The notes under the pieces are model-generated. The model did not search any database. It saw nothing but the letters and a program-made list of their open reading frames with translations, and was not told the DNA's origin. A stretch of DNA of 48,882 nucleotides from positions 1 to 48,882 of the forward strand of contig WAKG01000059.1 in NCBI GenBank assembly GCA_015523445.1, given 5' to 3'. The position numbers were made by a program, and so were the translations under genes. The first letter of the stretch is position 1; each line of letters opens with the position of its first letter. This DNA comes from Desulfurococcales archaeon. GTDB lineage: Archaea; Thermoproteota; Thermoprotei_A; Sulfolobales; Acidilobaceae. Positions 27,328-35,732 of this stretch are shown here, piece by piece.

Positions 27328-27615
27328 ATGGCAGCGATCGAGGTCGGGCGGATCTGCGTCAAGGTCTATGGTAGGGAGGCTGGTAGGAAGTGTGTAATAG
27401 TTGATATAATAGATGAGAACTTCGTGTTGATAACGGGGCCCAAGAGCCTCACCGGGGTCAGGAGGAGGAGGGCTAACATAGACCACATAGAGCCACTAGA
27501 CAAAAAGGTGGATATAGAGAAGGGTGCCAACGATGATAAGGTTCTAGAGGCGATAAAGAAGGCTGGCCTCGAGGACTTTATGAGGGAGCAGGTGAAGCCT
27601 GCACCCACGATATAG
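27328..27615 (+). CDS. rpl14e: ribosomal protein L14e
   Basis: A 95-residue ribosomal L14e with a KOW-like barrel: [20 protein letters not shown], then [20 protein letters not shown] and [24 protein letters not shown] upstream provides a ribosome-binding site. It lies 33 nt after cmk, within which a small CCACC/GGTGG hairpin (27296-27311) can form. Confidence 0.95.
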   Translation: MAAIEVGRICVKVYGREAGRKCVIVDIIDENFVLITGPKSLTGVRRRRANIDHIEPLDKKVDIEKGANDDKVLEAIKKAGLEDFMREQVKPAPTI

Positions 27616-27685
27616 CTTCGCATACCCAGGCCCCATACTTAATCCTTCCCCCGATACAGATGGGCTGGGTGGAGGGGAGCATGTA

Positions 27686-28762
27686 GTGTCTGACCCCACA
27701 GGCTCGGGCAGAAGGTTCCTCGAGGAGATCGACAAGTTCTGCGGTACTAAGAGGGCTTGGCACGTCAAGTATGAAGAGCCCACAGACCCCAGGTATGGAT
27801 GGCTTCCAACGGAGAGGCCTATAGAGAAGCACATAGAGTATGGAGTGATAAACCTAGACAAGCCGCCAGGGCCTACCAGCCATGAAGTGGTGGCTTGGAT
27901 AAAGAAGATGTTCAACCTAGAGCGGGCAGGACACGGGGGCACCCTAGGGCCCCTAGGCCAATGAGAAGGCCAGGGGCGGGGATATCCCAAGGTAACAGGT
28001 GTCCTGCCCGTAGCACTAGCCAGGATGACCAGGATCGTGGGCACCGTGATACACTCCAGCAAGGAGTACGTATGCGTGATGCAGCTTCACAAGCCGGTCA
28101 GCGAGGATAAGCTTAGAGAGGTAGTCTCCATGTTCATAGGCACAATATACCAGAAGCCTCCGGTTAGGAGCAGCGTCAGGAGGAGCCTAAGGAAGAAGAA
28201 GATAAACAAGATAGAGCTACTCGAGTACACGGGCAAGTACGCATTGATGGTCGTAGACTGCGAAGCCGGGACCTATATGAGGAAGCTGTGCTGGGATATA
28301 GGACTCATACTAGGTGTGGGGGCCCACATGAGAGAGCTGAGGAGGACTAGGACCGGCCCGTTCAGCGAGGATAGAGGGCTGGTTAGGCTCCAGGACCTTG
28401 CAGAGGCGCTGTATAGGTGGAGGGAGGAAGGTAAGGAGGACCTGCTACGTAGATATATACTGCCTGGTGAGTACACGGTCTGCGGTATCCCTAAGGTGGT
28501 GCTCAGGGATACGGCGGTGGAGAGCATAGTTCACGGCGCGACCCTTGCAGTCCCAGGTATAGCAATGATCCAGGAAGGGATAAAGAAGGGGGACCTCGTT
28601 GCCATGCACACACTTAAGGGGGAGCTGATAGGCCTAGCCAAGGCTATCATGACCACACAGGAGGTTCTAGAGTCTAGTAGAGGGGAGGCATTCAAGCCTG
28701 AGAGGGTAATCATGGAGCCAGGCCTATACCCTAGAGCGTGGAAGAAGAGATCCAGTGGCTAG
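27686..28762 (+). CDS. cbf5: Cbf5 pseudouridine synthase, intron-containing
   Basis: Catalytic subunit of H/ACA RNPs (dyskerin/TruB family), giving 346 residues once spliced. Exon 1 (27686-27947, GTG start, GGAGGGG upstream) encodes [20 protein letters not shown] and AGHGGTL; exon 2 (27984-28762) continues with [14 protein letters not shown], the Tyr motif GTIYQKPP, the Arg/Leu motif and a PUA domain. Without splicing, exon 1 stops at TGA 27962. Removal of the 36-nt intron restores the invariant catalytic motif GGTLDPKVTG, with the Asp codon (D88) split as G|AT. cbf5 introns are known in Aeropyrum and Sulfolobus. The 3' end overlaps the ThiL-like gene by 4 nt. Confidence 0.95.
27948..27983 (+). 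other. archaeal BHB intron in cbf5 mRNA
   Basis: A 36-nt intron with a clear bulge-helix-bulge. The central 4-bp helix is CCCU (27942-27945) with GGGG (27978-27981); the 3-nt bulges are 27946-27948 and 27982-27984, with cuts expected at 27947/27948 and 27983/27984. The intron stem is 27949-27954 with 27972-27977, extended by GGCC 27956-27959 with 27968-27971, loop 27960-27967. These cuts are the ones that restore the frame. The tRNA splicing endonuclease should process it. Confidence 0.93.
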
Positions 28763-29667
28763 AACCATTCCCATACCTTGACCCTAAGGTCCCTACCCTG
28801 GTAGACTAGGCCCTCACCCTTCTCCACCCTACCTATAATCCTGCAGGGAATCCCCAACCTGCTGCACGAGCCTAGAAGGCAACTGGCCCTGCGCCTTGGC
28901 AAGGTCACAATGAGGTTATAGTCCTCCCAGCTGTTATAGGCATCTCCTGGCTCCTTACCCAAGCCCCTAAGCACCCTTAGCACTCTAGGATCAACAAGTG
29001 GATCCTCCAAGAGCATTCTGACTCCGCTAGACTCTGCAATCACCCTCAGAGTGTAGCCAAGGCCATCGCTATTATCAGAGGAGGCAGTAGCCCCGCATGA
29101 TGATATGCTAGGACCTACAACCAGCGGCGGCCTCGGCCTTCTTAGCAGGGCAATTAGGTCCTCGCTCAGCTCCTCCACCCTAAGAGTTCCCTCCATAGCT
29201 AGTTTGGCTAGAAGGCCATAACCAGCATAGCCTACCTGAACCACTAGGTCGCCAGGCCTAGCGCCACTCCGGGGTATAGGCTTGGAGGATACCCCGATCA
29301 CACCGACATCTATCCACGAGTCGCACCTGCACCTGTTGGTGTCAGACTTGAGGACCTCAGCCCCGATCCACCTGGCAGCCTCACCGACTCCCCGGGCCGC
29401 CTCTAGCGCCTCCTCTAGGCTGGGAACTCCTATACTATAGATAATCCCTAGCGGCCTTCCTCCACTGGCAGCCACGTCGCTGGCTGACGCGATCACCGCC
29501 CTCCATGCCCAGTCCTCTATGCTAGCCCATGGCGGCTTACTAGATGACATAGAGTAGCCATCCATATTTACTAATAGCCCGCCCTGTAAGGGGCATGCAT
29601 CGTAGTCAAGACACCTAGTAGAGCCCGTGGCTTCAGCTAGTAGCTTGTGAATCTCCTCCTGCCTCAT
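28759..29667 (-). CDS. ThiL/AIR-synthase-family (PurM-like) protein
   Basis: A 302-residue PurM-superfamily ATP-binding protein most like thiamine-monophosphate kinase or archaeal AIR-synthase-related proteins. Visible are [17 protein letters not shown], the [12 protein letters not shown] metal/phosphate motif and a second domain with [11 protein letters not shown] and [10 protein letters not shown]. Whether it phosphorylates thiamine phosphate or another substrate is unclear. ATG start, 1 nt after the CoA-transferase stop and with GAGGTAG upstream, so the two genes form an operon. Convergent with cbf5. Confidence 0.75.
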   Translation of the reverse strand: MRQEEIHKLLAEATGSTRCLDYDACPLQGGLLVNMDGYSMSSSKPPWASIEDWAWRAVIASASDVAASGGRPLGIIYSIGVPSLEEALEAARGVGEAARWIGAEVLKSDTNRCRCDSWIDVGVIGVSSKPIPRSGARPGDLVVQVGYAGYGLLAKLAMEGTLRVEELSEDLIALLRRPRPPLVVGPSISSCGATASSDNSDGLGYTLRVIAESSGVRMLLEDPLVDPRVLRVLRGLGKEPGDAYNSWEDYNLIVTLPRRRASCLLGSCSRLGIPCRIIGRVEKGEGLVYQGRDLRVKVWEWF

Positions 29668-29668
29668 T

Positions 29669-31324
29669 CTACCTCTTCCCGGCCTCCTCGAGTAGCCGTC
29701 TTAGCCTCATTGGCTCCGGCCTGAATATCTCCTTTGGCATCTCCTCAGGCTCTCTCTTTATTATGGGTTTGAACTCCATCTTACCTATGATATCCCTCTC
29801 TACGTCTACGCCTGGAGCCACTTCTTCTAGCTTTAAGCCGTTACTCTCCATCCTGAACACTGCCCTCTCCGTGATCACTAGGACCTCTCTCCCCGCATCC
29901 ACCATCCTCTTACAAGGACAGAAGACTTTGTAGACCCGTTCTACGAACTTTGAGACGTCTCCATCTTTAATAATATAAAGCTTTCCATCCACGATCCTTA
30001 TGTCTCTTTTGCCTGCAGTAAAGCCTCCTGCATAGTATATTCTGGGTGCACCTGATATTATCACGGGGAAGCCTCCAGGACCCGGTAGCCTGCCTGGGAG
30101 CATGCTTGGATTAACGTTACCCTCCTTATCTATCTGCAGGAACCCCAGGCTGGCCGCATCTATCACGCCACCCTCATATATAGCGAACTGGTCTGGCATC
30201 TGGATTATGGCGTATGGCCCTATAGCAGCACCGAAGTCTGGACCAGTTAGCGGTACTCCTCCCCAAGGCCCAGACTCTATTGTTGTAGCTATAACCTCCT
30301 CCACCTTCTCCTCGACAGCTACCTGCATAACATGACTAGGTATACCCACACCCAGGTTCACTATTATCTGTCTACCCTCATCCACAGCCAGTTTCACTAG
30401 CTCTAGCAAAACCCTCCTTGCTATAACCTTCCTTATGCTGAGCTGCATCCTACCAACTAGGTCCTCGCTTATGGGTGGTATTATTCTCCCCGCTATCCGG
30501 GGATCGTAATTTATTGAAGCCGTCTGCCAGTGTTTATCTGGAGAAGCCACGACGACGTAATCCACTAGAGGCCCAGGGACCGCTACCTCCTTCGGGTTAA
30601 GGCTACCATACCTGGCAACTCTGAGGACCTGTGCCACCACTAAACCCTTCTTGGGATAGGCCTTAGTTGCCTGAGCTATGTTGAGCACAGTACCATATAT
30701 AGCCTCATCCTCCATTGTTAAGTTTCCTAGCTCGTCTGCAGTCGATCCCCTTATTAGCGCTACGTCTGGCTGGGGCGCCGTGTAGAGCAGGTACTCCTCT
30801 CCATCTATAGTTATGAGTTGCACTCTAGCCCTGCCACTTTTCCTAGCCCTCTCGTTTAGGTACCCTCCATCCATGCGCGGATCGAAAAACGTGCCTAGCC
30901 CAACCCTTGTCAGGACCCCGGGCCTCCCGCTACCTACCTCCCTAAACCAGTAAGCCATAACACCTATAGACCAAGTGTAAGCCTCGATCCTGTCCTCCAA
31001 CACCATCTTCTGGAGCCACTTGGACCAGCCAAGATACGGCATAAGAACCCCTTCTATAAACTCGTCATCCCCCTCCTTGTAGAGTTCCTCGAAGACCCTA
31101 TCCAAGGCTCTACCCGGCGCTCCAGGGAAGGTGTCGCTTATCAGGAACAGATACCGGGGATGACCAGTCTCCTTATAGATCCTGTATAGCTCCTCTAAGA
31201 GGAGCTCTGGTGTCGTGGACATGTTAAACCCGGATACAGCTATCACCGAGCCATCTCTGATCCCTGAGAGGGCCTGGCGGGCGCTTGCAACTTTTCCTAG
31301 CCCCATAAGTCTAAGAGAGTTCAA
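29669..31324 (-). CDS. acyl-CoA:carboxylate CoA-transferase, fused alpha-beta
   Basis: A 551-residue family I CoA-transferase with alpha and beta halves in one chain, as in YdiF/propionate CoA-transferase. Alpha-half features: VIAVSGFNMSTTPELLLEEL and LGTFFDPRMDGGYLNERA. In the beta half, NLGVGIPSHV precedes the catalytic Glu in TIESGPWGGVPL. It transfers CoA between acetyl-, acyl- or ketoacyl-CoA and a free acid. TTG 31324 is the first start; ATG 31306 is an alternative. Together with the ETF genes it points to acid/acyl-CoA metabolism. Confidence 0.88.
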   Translation of the reverse strand: MNSLRLMGLGKVASARQALSGIRDGSVIAVSGFNMSTTPELLLEELYRIYKETGHPRYLFLISDTFPGAPGRALDRVFEELYKEGDDEFIEGVLMPYLGWSKWLQKMVLEDRIEAYTWSIGVMAYWFREVGSGRPGVLTRVGLGTFFDPRMDGGYLNERARKSGRARVQLITIDGEEYLLYTAPQPDVALIRGSTADELGNLTMEDEAIYGTVLNIAQATKAYPKKGLVVAQVLRVARYGSLNPKEVAVPGPLVDYVVVASPDKHWQTASINYDPRIAGRIIPPISEDLVGRMQLSIRKVIARRVLLELVKLAVDEGRQIIVNLGVGIPSHVMQVAVEEKVEEVIATTIESGPWGGVPLTGPDFGAAIGPYAIIQMPDQFAIYEGGVIDAASLGFLQIDKEGNVNPSMLPGRLPGPGGFPVIISGAPRIYYAGGFTAGKRDIRIVDGKLYIIKDGDVSKFVERVYKVFCPCKRMVDAGREVLVITERAVFRMESNGLKLEEVAPGVDVERDIIGKMEFKPIIKREPEEMPKEIFRPEPMRLRRLLEEAGKR

Positions 31325-31411
31325 CCTATCACACCACTAATCCATCATCATGATGCAAGGGTATTAAGATAAATCCAGCAATAGTAGGGATCAAATTGGG
31401 GCTTAACGGGT

Positions 31412-31762
31412 ATGAAGCTAAATGGGAGGCTTCCGAAAGGCGGAGGCCCTAATGTTAAGAGGCTGATTGGAGCCAGTATTGCAAGTATAGGGTTTATACT
31501 GAGCCCTGTATCATGGTGGAATGATGCCCTAGTTAATATACCCCTAGCCCTAGGTATGGCTAAAACAGTGTCTCACCTAACAGGTTTGGATGTTGGTCTC
31601 CTGTTTGCCATGTTCTACTGGGCCACCAATATAGCTGGTATCATATTGATGATTGCAGGTTCCAGCTATAGCCTAGGCAGGTCCTCACCGAGAAGAAACC
31701 TCATTATAGGGGTCCTAGCCAGCATCGTTTACACCATGGCAGTGCTAGTAATCCTAGGGTAG
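31412..31762 (+). CDS. three-helix membrane protein, unknown
   Basis: A 116-residue protein with a short basic N-terminal segment and three predicted membrane helices (IGASIASIGFILSPVSW, VGLLFAMFYWATNIAGIILM, LIIGVLASIVYTMAVLVIL). I recognise no family. It is divergent from the CoA-transferase gene; a TATA-like stretch TTAAGATAAATCC lies at about 31360-31375. No functional hint except its position ahead of another small membrane protein. Confidence 0.6.
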   Translation: MKLNGRLPKGGGPNVKRLIGASIASIGFILSPVSWWNDALVNIPLALGMAKTVSHLTGLDVGLLFAMFYWATNIAGIILMIAGSSYSLGRSSPRRNLIIGVLASIVYTMAVLVILG

Positions 31763-31839
31763 TTACCGAGTCATACAGTCCCCCCTACCTTAGCCTTCTA
31801 GCCGAGTCTAATACTTAGCCCTGGGAGGGTGAATAGGGT

Positions 31840-32088
31840 ATGGCCAGGGAGGACCTATACCAGGTTCTCGACAGCTTCAAGCAGCTGGGGATCGTTCCAG
31901 AGGCGGATCTGGGCTACTATCTTCTACTAGTAGGATTCGCAATGTTCGCCATAATAGGGGTGCTAGGGCTGACCTACTTCGCTGCTAAAGCGGTTAGAGG
32001 ATTATGGGATATGACTCCGGGCGGCCTACTCAAGGCTATGCTGGCCATGTCAGGTATATTCATATTTGTTGGGCTGCTTCTTCCATAG
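31840..32088 (+). CDS. two-helix membrane protein, unknown
   Basis: An 82-residue protein with two membrane helices ([20 protein letters not shown] and [18 protein letters not shown]) and a small loop GLWDMTPGG. Start ATG with a strong GGGAGGGTGA at 31823-31832. The 3' end overlaps the atpD 3' end by 29 nt on the other strand. A link to the ATP synthase is possible but not shown; the helices do not carry the proton-site Glu/Gln of the c/K subunit. Confidence 0.6.
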   Translation: MAREDLYQVLDSFKQLGIVPEADLGYYLLLVGFAMFAIIGVLGLTYFAAKAVRGLWDMTPGGLLKAMLAMSGIFIFVGLLLP

Positions 32089-32716
32089 CGCGCTCCTCTA
32101 ACTTTCTCTTTAGCATTTTTAGCCTGACGAAGTCTTCCCTCATACGCTCCTCTAGCACTGCCTTGATGAACTTTATAGCCCTGGCATAGCTAGGCAGTAT
32201 CACGTAGTCCATCGCATTGATTAGTCTCTGCGTCTCCTTTAGCTCCTCTATTAGCCTTCTTAGCATCTCTTCGTACTCAGCCATCTTCAGTATGCTGGGT
32301 AGGAGCCTCCTCATGAGTATCCAGCTGTTGACAAGGTGTGGGCTAACTGCTGGGGGCGGCATGAGGGGGGGTAGTGTGTCTTCTTTGATGGTGAATGTAG
32401 GCGTCTTAACTGCGAAGAGGACCCTTGTACCTGCCTCGACTGTTAGAGTTTGGGGTACAGCCTCGCTGTAGGCCGAGGCCCTCTCGACACCCTCCTCTGC
32501 TAGGCCCAGGTAGTATTCGGTGAAGATCTCATTTATCGCCTCGAAGACCTCTCTCTGGTACCTGTTATACTCTTCTGCAGCACTCTTTATATAGTGTAGG
32601 AGCACCTCCCTCTTCTCCTCCATAACCCCCCTTATCTTCCTCAGCATCTTCTCCTCTCTACGCAGCCGTATCAGGTTTATCTTCGTCGGCAGCACCTTCC
32701 TTGGGTCTACGGCCAA
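32060..32716 (-). CDS. atpD: A-type ATP synthase subunit D
   Basis: A 218-residue central-stalk subunit D: the N-terminal coiled coil ([19 protein letters not shown], then [12 protein letters not shown]), a short beta hairpin region in the middle ([18 protein letters not shown]) and the C-terminal coil ([20 protein letters not shown], then [13 protein letters not shown]). It connects the A1 head to the membrane rotor. TTG start. No other ATP synthase gene is present in the window, so atpD is detached from the main operon, at least locally. Confidence 0.9.
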   Translation of the reverse strand: MAVDPRKVLPTKINLIRLRREEKMLRKIRGVMEEKREVLLHYIKSAAEEYNRYQREVFEAINEIFTEYYLGLAEEGVERASAYSEAVPQTLTVEAGTRVLFAVKTPTFTIKEDTLPPLMPPPAVSPHLVNSWILMRRLLPSILKMAEYEEMLRRLIEELKETQRLINAMDYVILPSYARAIKFIKAVLEERMREDFVRLKMLKRKLEERAMEEAAQQI

Positions 32717-32789
32717 CCGCTACACCAGGAGGCTTGGGGTGTTAAGAGGGATAAATTAATGTCGCATAATAACGGCCTGGTGGAGCTGG

Positions 32790-33914
32790 ATGGTTAAGAT
32801 ACTTATCGCCGTATCCGGCATAGGGCTGGGCCATGTAGCTAGGGCCCGGGTACTTGCTAAGGCCCTAGCAAGTATGGGTGCAAACGTTGAATTACTAGGC
32901 CCACCACCCATCGGATCCTATCTTAGGAGCTACTCAATGGAGCCACACCCAGTGTCGGATATGCTGGAGCCATACTCGCCCATTGTGGACAGGTTCTACT
33001 CCTCAACCCGATCAGGCAGGATAGGGCTTAAGATGGAGCTGGAGGAGGCTAAGGTGGCCCGCAAGAACGCTGAAATTATAGAAGGCCATATTAAGCTTGA
33101 CTCATACGATGTAGTGGTTTCCGACGAGTCATGGGAGCTCATGTATATGGGGCTAGACAGGGTTAGTAGCCCCAAGGTCCTCGTAACAGACTTCATCTCA
33201 TATCCATACAGGAGAGGCTTGATAGCAGCTATAGCATTTAACAGGTTCATGTCATCTAGACTGTCCCAGTTCGATATACTCGCATTTACCGGCTTCCCCC
33301 AAAAGATCTGCGCAGCCCGCTGGCCCCCACTGGTAGGTAGGCGCCTATCCGAGGCTATATACCGTGTAGAGGTTATAGGACTAATACCACCTGCTCTCGA
33401 AGACGAAATTCTTACCCCTAAGCAGGCCCTAGATGAGCTGGGACTCGATGAACCACCAATACTGGCATTACCCGGCGGGACTAAGGCAGGACATGATATA
33501 ATACATAGGGCTGCAGCCTCCCTTGCCAGAGATGGCTTTAAAGTAGTGACTACCCTCCCTGATCCCCCTTCAGGCGCATATAGAGTGCCTGGGGAGAAGC
33601 AGTACCGTATCCCTCTAATGATGAGGGGTTTCTCATCAGCCGTTACCCTAGGAGGGCTAAGTAGCCTGGCTAGTGTGGCTTCCCTAGGAATCCCAGCCCT
33701 AGCTATACCTCTTCCCGGTCACTTCGAGCAGGAAGAGAATGTAATCTTAGCCTCCAGGCACTACAGGTGGATCCGGGCTATTCCTGCATCTAAGGCAGTA
33801 TACGCCTCCAGCCTTCTCAAGGACGTCAAGAAGCCTAGTGGGGGCGACTCGAGCATCTTCACCTCACCCTATAAACTTGCAAGACTTATACTGCATCTTG
33901 CCAGAGGCTACTAG
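32790..33914 (+). CDS. GT-B glycosyltransferase (MurG/GT28-like)
   Basis: A 374-residue glycosyltransferase-like protein with a GT-B fold. The N-terminal Rossmann half starts ILIAVSGIGLGHVARARVLA with the GxGHxxR loop; the C-terminal half has LALPGGTKAGHDII, a nucleotide-sugar-type site around AVTLGGLSSLASVASLGIPA and IPLPGHFEQEENV. It resembles family 28/MurG and archaeal N-glycan or lipid-linked glycosyltransferases. The sugar and acceptor are unknown. ATG start with GGTGGAG upstream. Confidence 0.8.
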   Translation: MVKILIAVSGIGLGHVARARVLAKALASMGANVELLGPPPIGSYLRSYSMEPHPVSDMLEPYSPIVDRFYSSTRSGRIGLKMELEEAKVARKNAEIIEGHIKLDSYDVVVSDESWELMYMGLDRVSSPKVLVTDFISYPYRRGLIAAIAFNRFMSSRLSQFDILAFTGFPQKICAARWPPLVGRRLSEAIYRVEVIGLIPPALEDEILTPKQALDELGLDEPPILALPGGTKAGHDIIHRAAASLARDGFKVVTTLPDPPSGAYRVPGEKQYRIPLMMRGFSSAVTLGGLSSLASVASLGIPALAIPLPGHFEQEENVILASRHYRWIRAIPASKAVYASSLLKDVKKPSGGDSSIFTSPYKLARLILHLARGY

Positions 33915-33916
33915 AG

Positions 33917-33978
33917 GCGGATGATGGGAGAGCGGGATTTCCGACTGTGTGGATGGGGATGGTCTCAAGCCCTGACGC
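33917..33978 (+). ncRNA. candidate C/D box guide sRNA
   Basis: Immediately after the glycosyltransferase stop: C box AUGAUGG (33921-33927), 13-nt spacer, D' CCGA (33941-33944), 8-nt link, C' AUGGGGA (33953-33959), 12-nt spacer, D CUGA (33972-33975). A short GCG/CGC stem closes it (33917-33919 with 33976-33978). The near-12-nt spacers are the architecture of archaeal dual-guide 2'-O-methylation RNAs. Targets cannot be assigned here. Confidence 0.55.
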
Positions 33979-34038
33979 ATTAGCCCCTAGGGTATTTAAC
34001 CTGGAGTCTACATCGGCCTGGACGCTGGCTTGTACTAA

Positions 34039-34047
34039 TTAAAATAT
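34039..34047 (+). promoter_or_regulatory. TATA box of the etfCXBA-trkH operon
   Basis: TTAAAATAT centred 27 nt before the ATG at 34070, the expected distance for a leaderless mRNA. It supports 34070 rather than the internal ATG 34112 as start of etfC. Confidence 0.6.
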
Positions 34048-34069
34048 CCCGGATCCACACCGAGGCTAC

Positions 34070-35419
34070 ATGGAATACCGGGGGCCTTATAGGCTTGAAA
34101 GGTGGTTGCTTATGAGTGGCGGTGTTCCCAGCAAGTTTGACGTAGTGGTGGTCGGCGCTGGGCCTGCTGGCTCGGCGGCTGCTTATGTGCTAGCAAGGGC
34201 CGGATTTAAGGTCCTTATGCTTGAGAGGGGTAGAGGTGCTGGCTCTAAGGAGCTTTTCGGTGGCAAGGTGTATGCCCCCCCATTAAGGGATATTTGGCCT
34301 GAGCTAGATAAGGAGGCCCCAATACATAGATGGGTGACTAGGGAGAGGATTAGTTTTGTGAGGGGTGAGAGGGTAGCTACTATCGAGTACAGCCTTGGTA
34401 GGAGGGTTGGGTTCACCACGTTTCTACCTGAGTTGGCTAAGTGGATGGCTAAGAAGGCCACCGAGGCTGGCGCTCTACTAGTTGATGAGATAAGGGTTGA
34501 CGAGATCGTTGCTAAAGACGGCAAGGTTGTGGGGGTGAGGAGTGGCCCCGACTTTATAGAGGCTGATGTGGTTGTAGACGCCGAAGGCGTGAACAGGCTC
34601 CTCCTCGAGAGGCTAGGACTCGTGGATAGGCTAAGCCCGGAGTACGTTGCACTGGGAGTGAAGGAGGTTCTCAACGTGGGGAGGGGGACGATAGAGGAGC
34701 GCTTTGGGCTGCCAAAAGGAGAGGGTATGGCTTGGATGGTTGCAGGCGATATAACAGCTGGCATACCAGGTGGTGGATTCATATATACAATGAAGGAGGC
34801 AGTAAGCATAGGACTGGTCCTCCATATAGGGAAGGCTACTGAGAAGGCCGAGGCGGGTAAGATAAATAAGCACGTCTCCATGCTCCTAGAAGAGTTCAGG
34901 CTCCACCCCTACTTCAAGCAGTACTGGAAGGACGCCGACATCATGGAGTACGGAGCCCACATGACAATAGAGGGGGGCCTGAGGATGGTCCCTAAGAGGC
35001 TATACGCGCCAGGCCTAGTAATAGTTGGAGACGCTGCAGGCCTACTGCTAAACACAGGGTATACTGTGAGGGGAGTTGACTTCGCCGCTACCAGCGGTAG
35101 GATAGCCGCTGAAGCTATCATAGAGGCATTCAACCGTGGAGGACCTACAGGAGAGAACCTGAAGATCTACGAGGACAGGCTCAAGGAGAGTTTTGTATGG
35201 AGGGAGCTAGTTAGGCACCGCGGCATAGCCAAGGTTATGGAAGATGAATTCTACTTCACTAAGGCAGTAGGGGTATTAATTAGGATGCTGCAGAAGCTGT
35301 ATGAAGCTGATTACGAGGAACCGACATTAATCGATGCACTCCTACAGTCACTAGCGGAGGAGGATATTACCCTGACAAGGCTGATTATGAAGATTGGATC
35401 GGTGGTGGGTAAGCTTTGA
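34070..35419 (+). CDS. fixC: ETF:quinone oxidoreductase FixC/EtfC
   Basis: A 449-residue flavoprotein of the geranylgeranyl reductase/FixC family. The FAD-binding VVVVGAGPAGSAAAYVLARAG is followed by MLERGRGAGSKELFGGKVYA, typical of FixC. IVVGDAAGLLLNTG, second FAD contact (as VIVGDAAGLLLNTG), lies near residue 325. It takes electrons from EtfAB and, with FixX, reduces quinone. In Pyrobaculum the homologous EtfABCX bifurcates electrons from NADH. First gene of a five-gene operon; stop overlaps fixX (TTGA). Confidence 0.92.
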   Translation: MEYRGPYRLERWLLMSGGVPSKFDVVVVGAGPAGSAAAYVLARAGFKVLMLERGRGAGSKELFGGKVYAPPLRDIWPELDKEAPIHRWVTRERISFVRGERVATIEYSLGRRVGFTTFLPELAKWMAKKATEAGALLVDEIRVDEIVAKDGKVVGVRSGPDFIEADVVVDAEGVNRLLLERLGLVDRLSPEYVALGVKEVLNVGRGTIEERFGLPKGEGMAWMVAGDITAGIPGGGFIYTMKEAVSIGLVLHIGKATEKAEAGKINKHVSMLLEEFRLHPYFKQYWKDADIMEYGAHMTIEGGLRMVPKRLYAPGLVIVGDAAGLLLNTGYTVRGVDFAATSGRIAAEAIIEAFNRGGPTGENLKIYEDRLKESFVWRELVRHRGIAKVMEDEFYFTKAVGVLIRMLQKLYEADYEEPTLIDALLQSLAEEDITLTRLIMKIGSVVGKL

Positions 35420-35718
35420 GCAAACAGGGTAACATCCTGGAGAAGCCCCTCAAGCTCGAGGACCTACTCCAGAGGGATATATGGGATGTGGACGAGGATC
35501 CACATATAGAGATCCCAATGGACGATCAGACCGGGATACCCAAGAAAGCACTAGTATACCTGTGCCCTGCGGGATGCTACACCATGATAGGAGACAAGGT
35601 CCTCTTCAGCTACGAGGGGTGCTTCGAGTGTGGCTTGTGTAGGGTTATAACGCCTGAGGATAAGATACGCTGGGAGTACCCTAAGAGCGGGAAGGGGATA
35701 CAGTTTAGGTTCACCTAG
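35416..35718 (+). CDS. fixX: FixX/EtfX ferredoxin-like protein
   Basis: A 100-residue ferredoxin-like protein with Cys in YLCPAGCYTM and in EGCFECGLCRV, enough for one [4Fe-4S] cluster. The tail IRWEYPKSGKGIQFRF is the FixX C-terminal signature. It pairs with FixC as an ETF:quinone oxidoreductase. TTG start, overlapping the fixC stop. Confidence 0.92.
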   Translation: MSKQGNILEKPLKLEDLLQRDIWDVDEDPHIEIPMDDQTGIPKKALVYLCPAGCYTMIGDKVLFSYEGCFECGLCRVITPEDKIRWEYPKSGKGIQFRFT

Positions 35719-35732
35719 GCGGGGTGTGACTC

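Noticed and set aside
27895-28110. Small frame bridging the two cbf5 parts
   Set aside because: Different frame, Arg/Pro-rich; the intron model explains the locus.
27686-28762. cbf5 as a frameshifted pseudogene
   Set aside because: Exact BHB geometry and perfect restoration of GGTLDPKVTG by excising 36 nt make an intron far more likely.
34183-34881. Long antisense open frame over fixC
   Set aside because: Ser/Thr/Pro-rich, low-complexity translation mirroring the codons of fixC; shadow frame.
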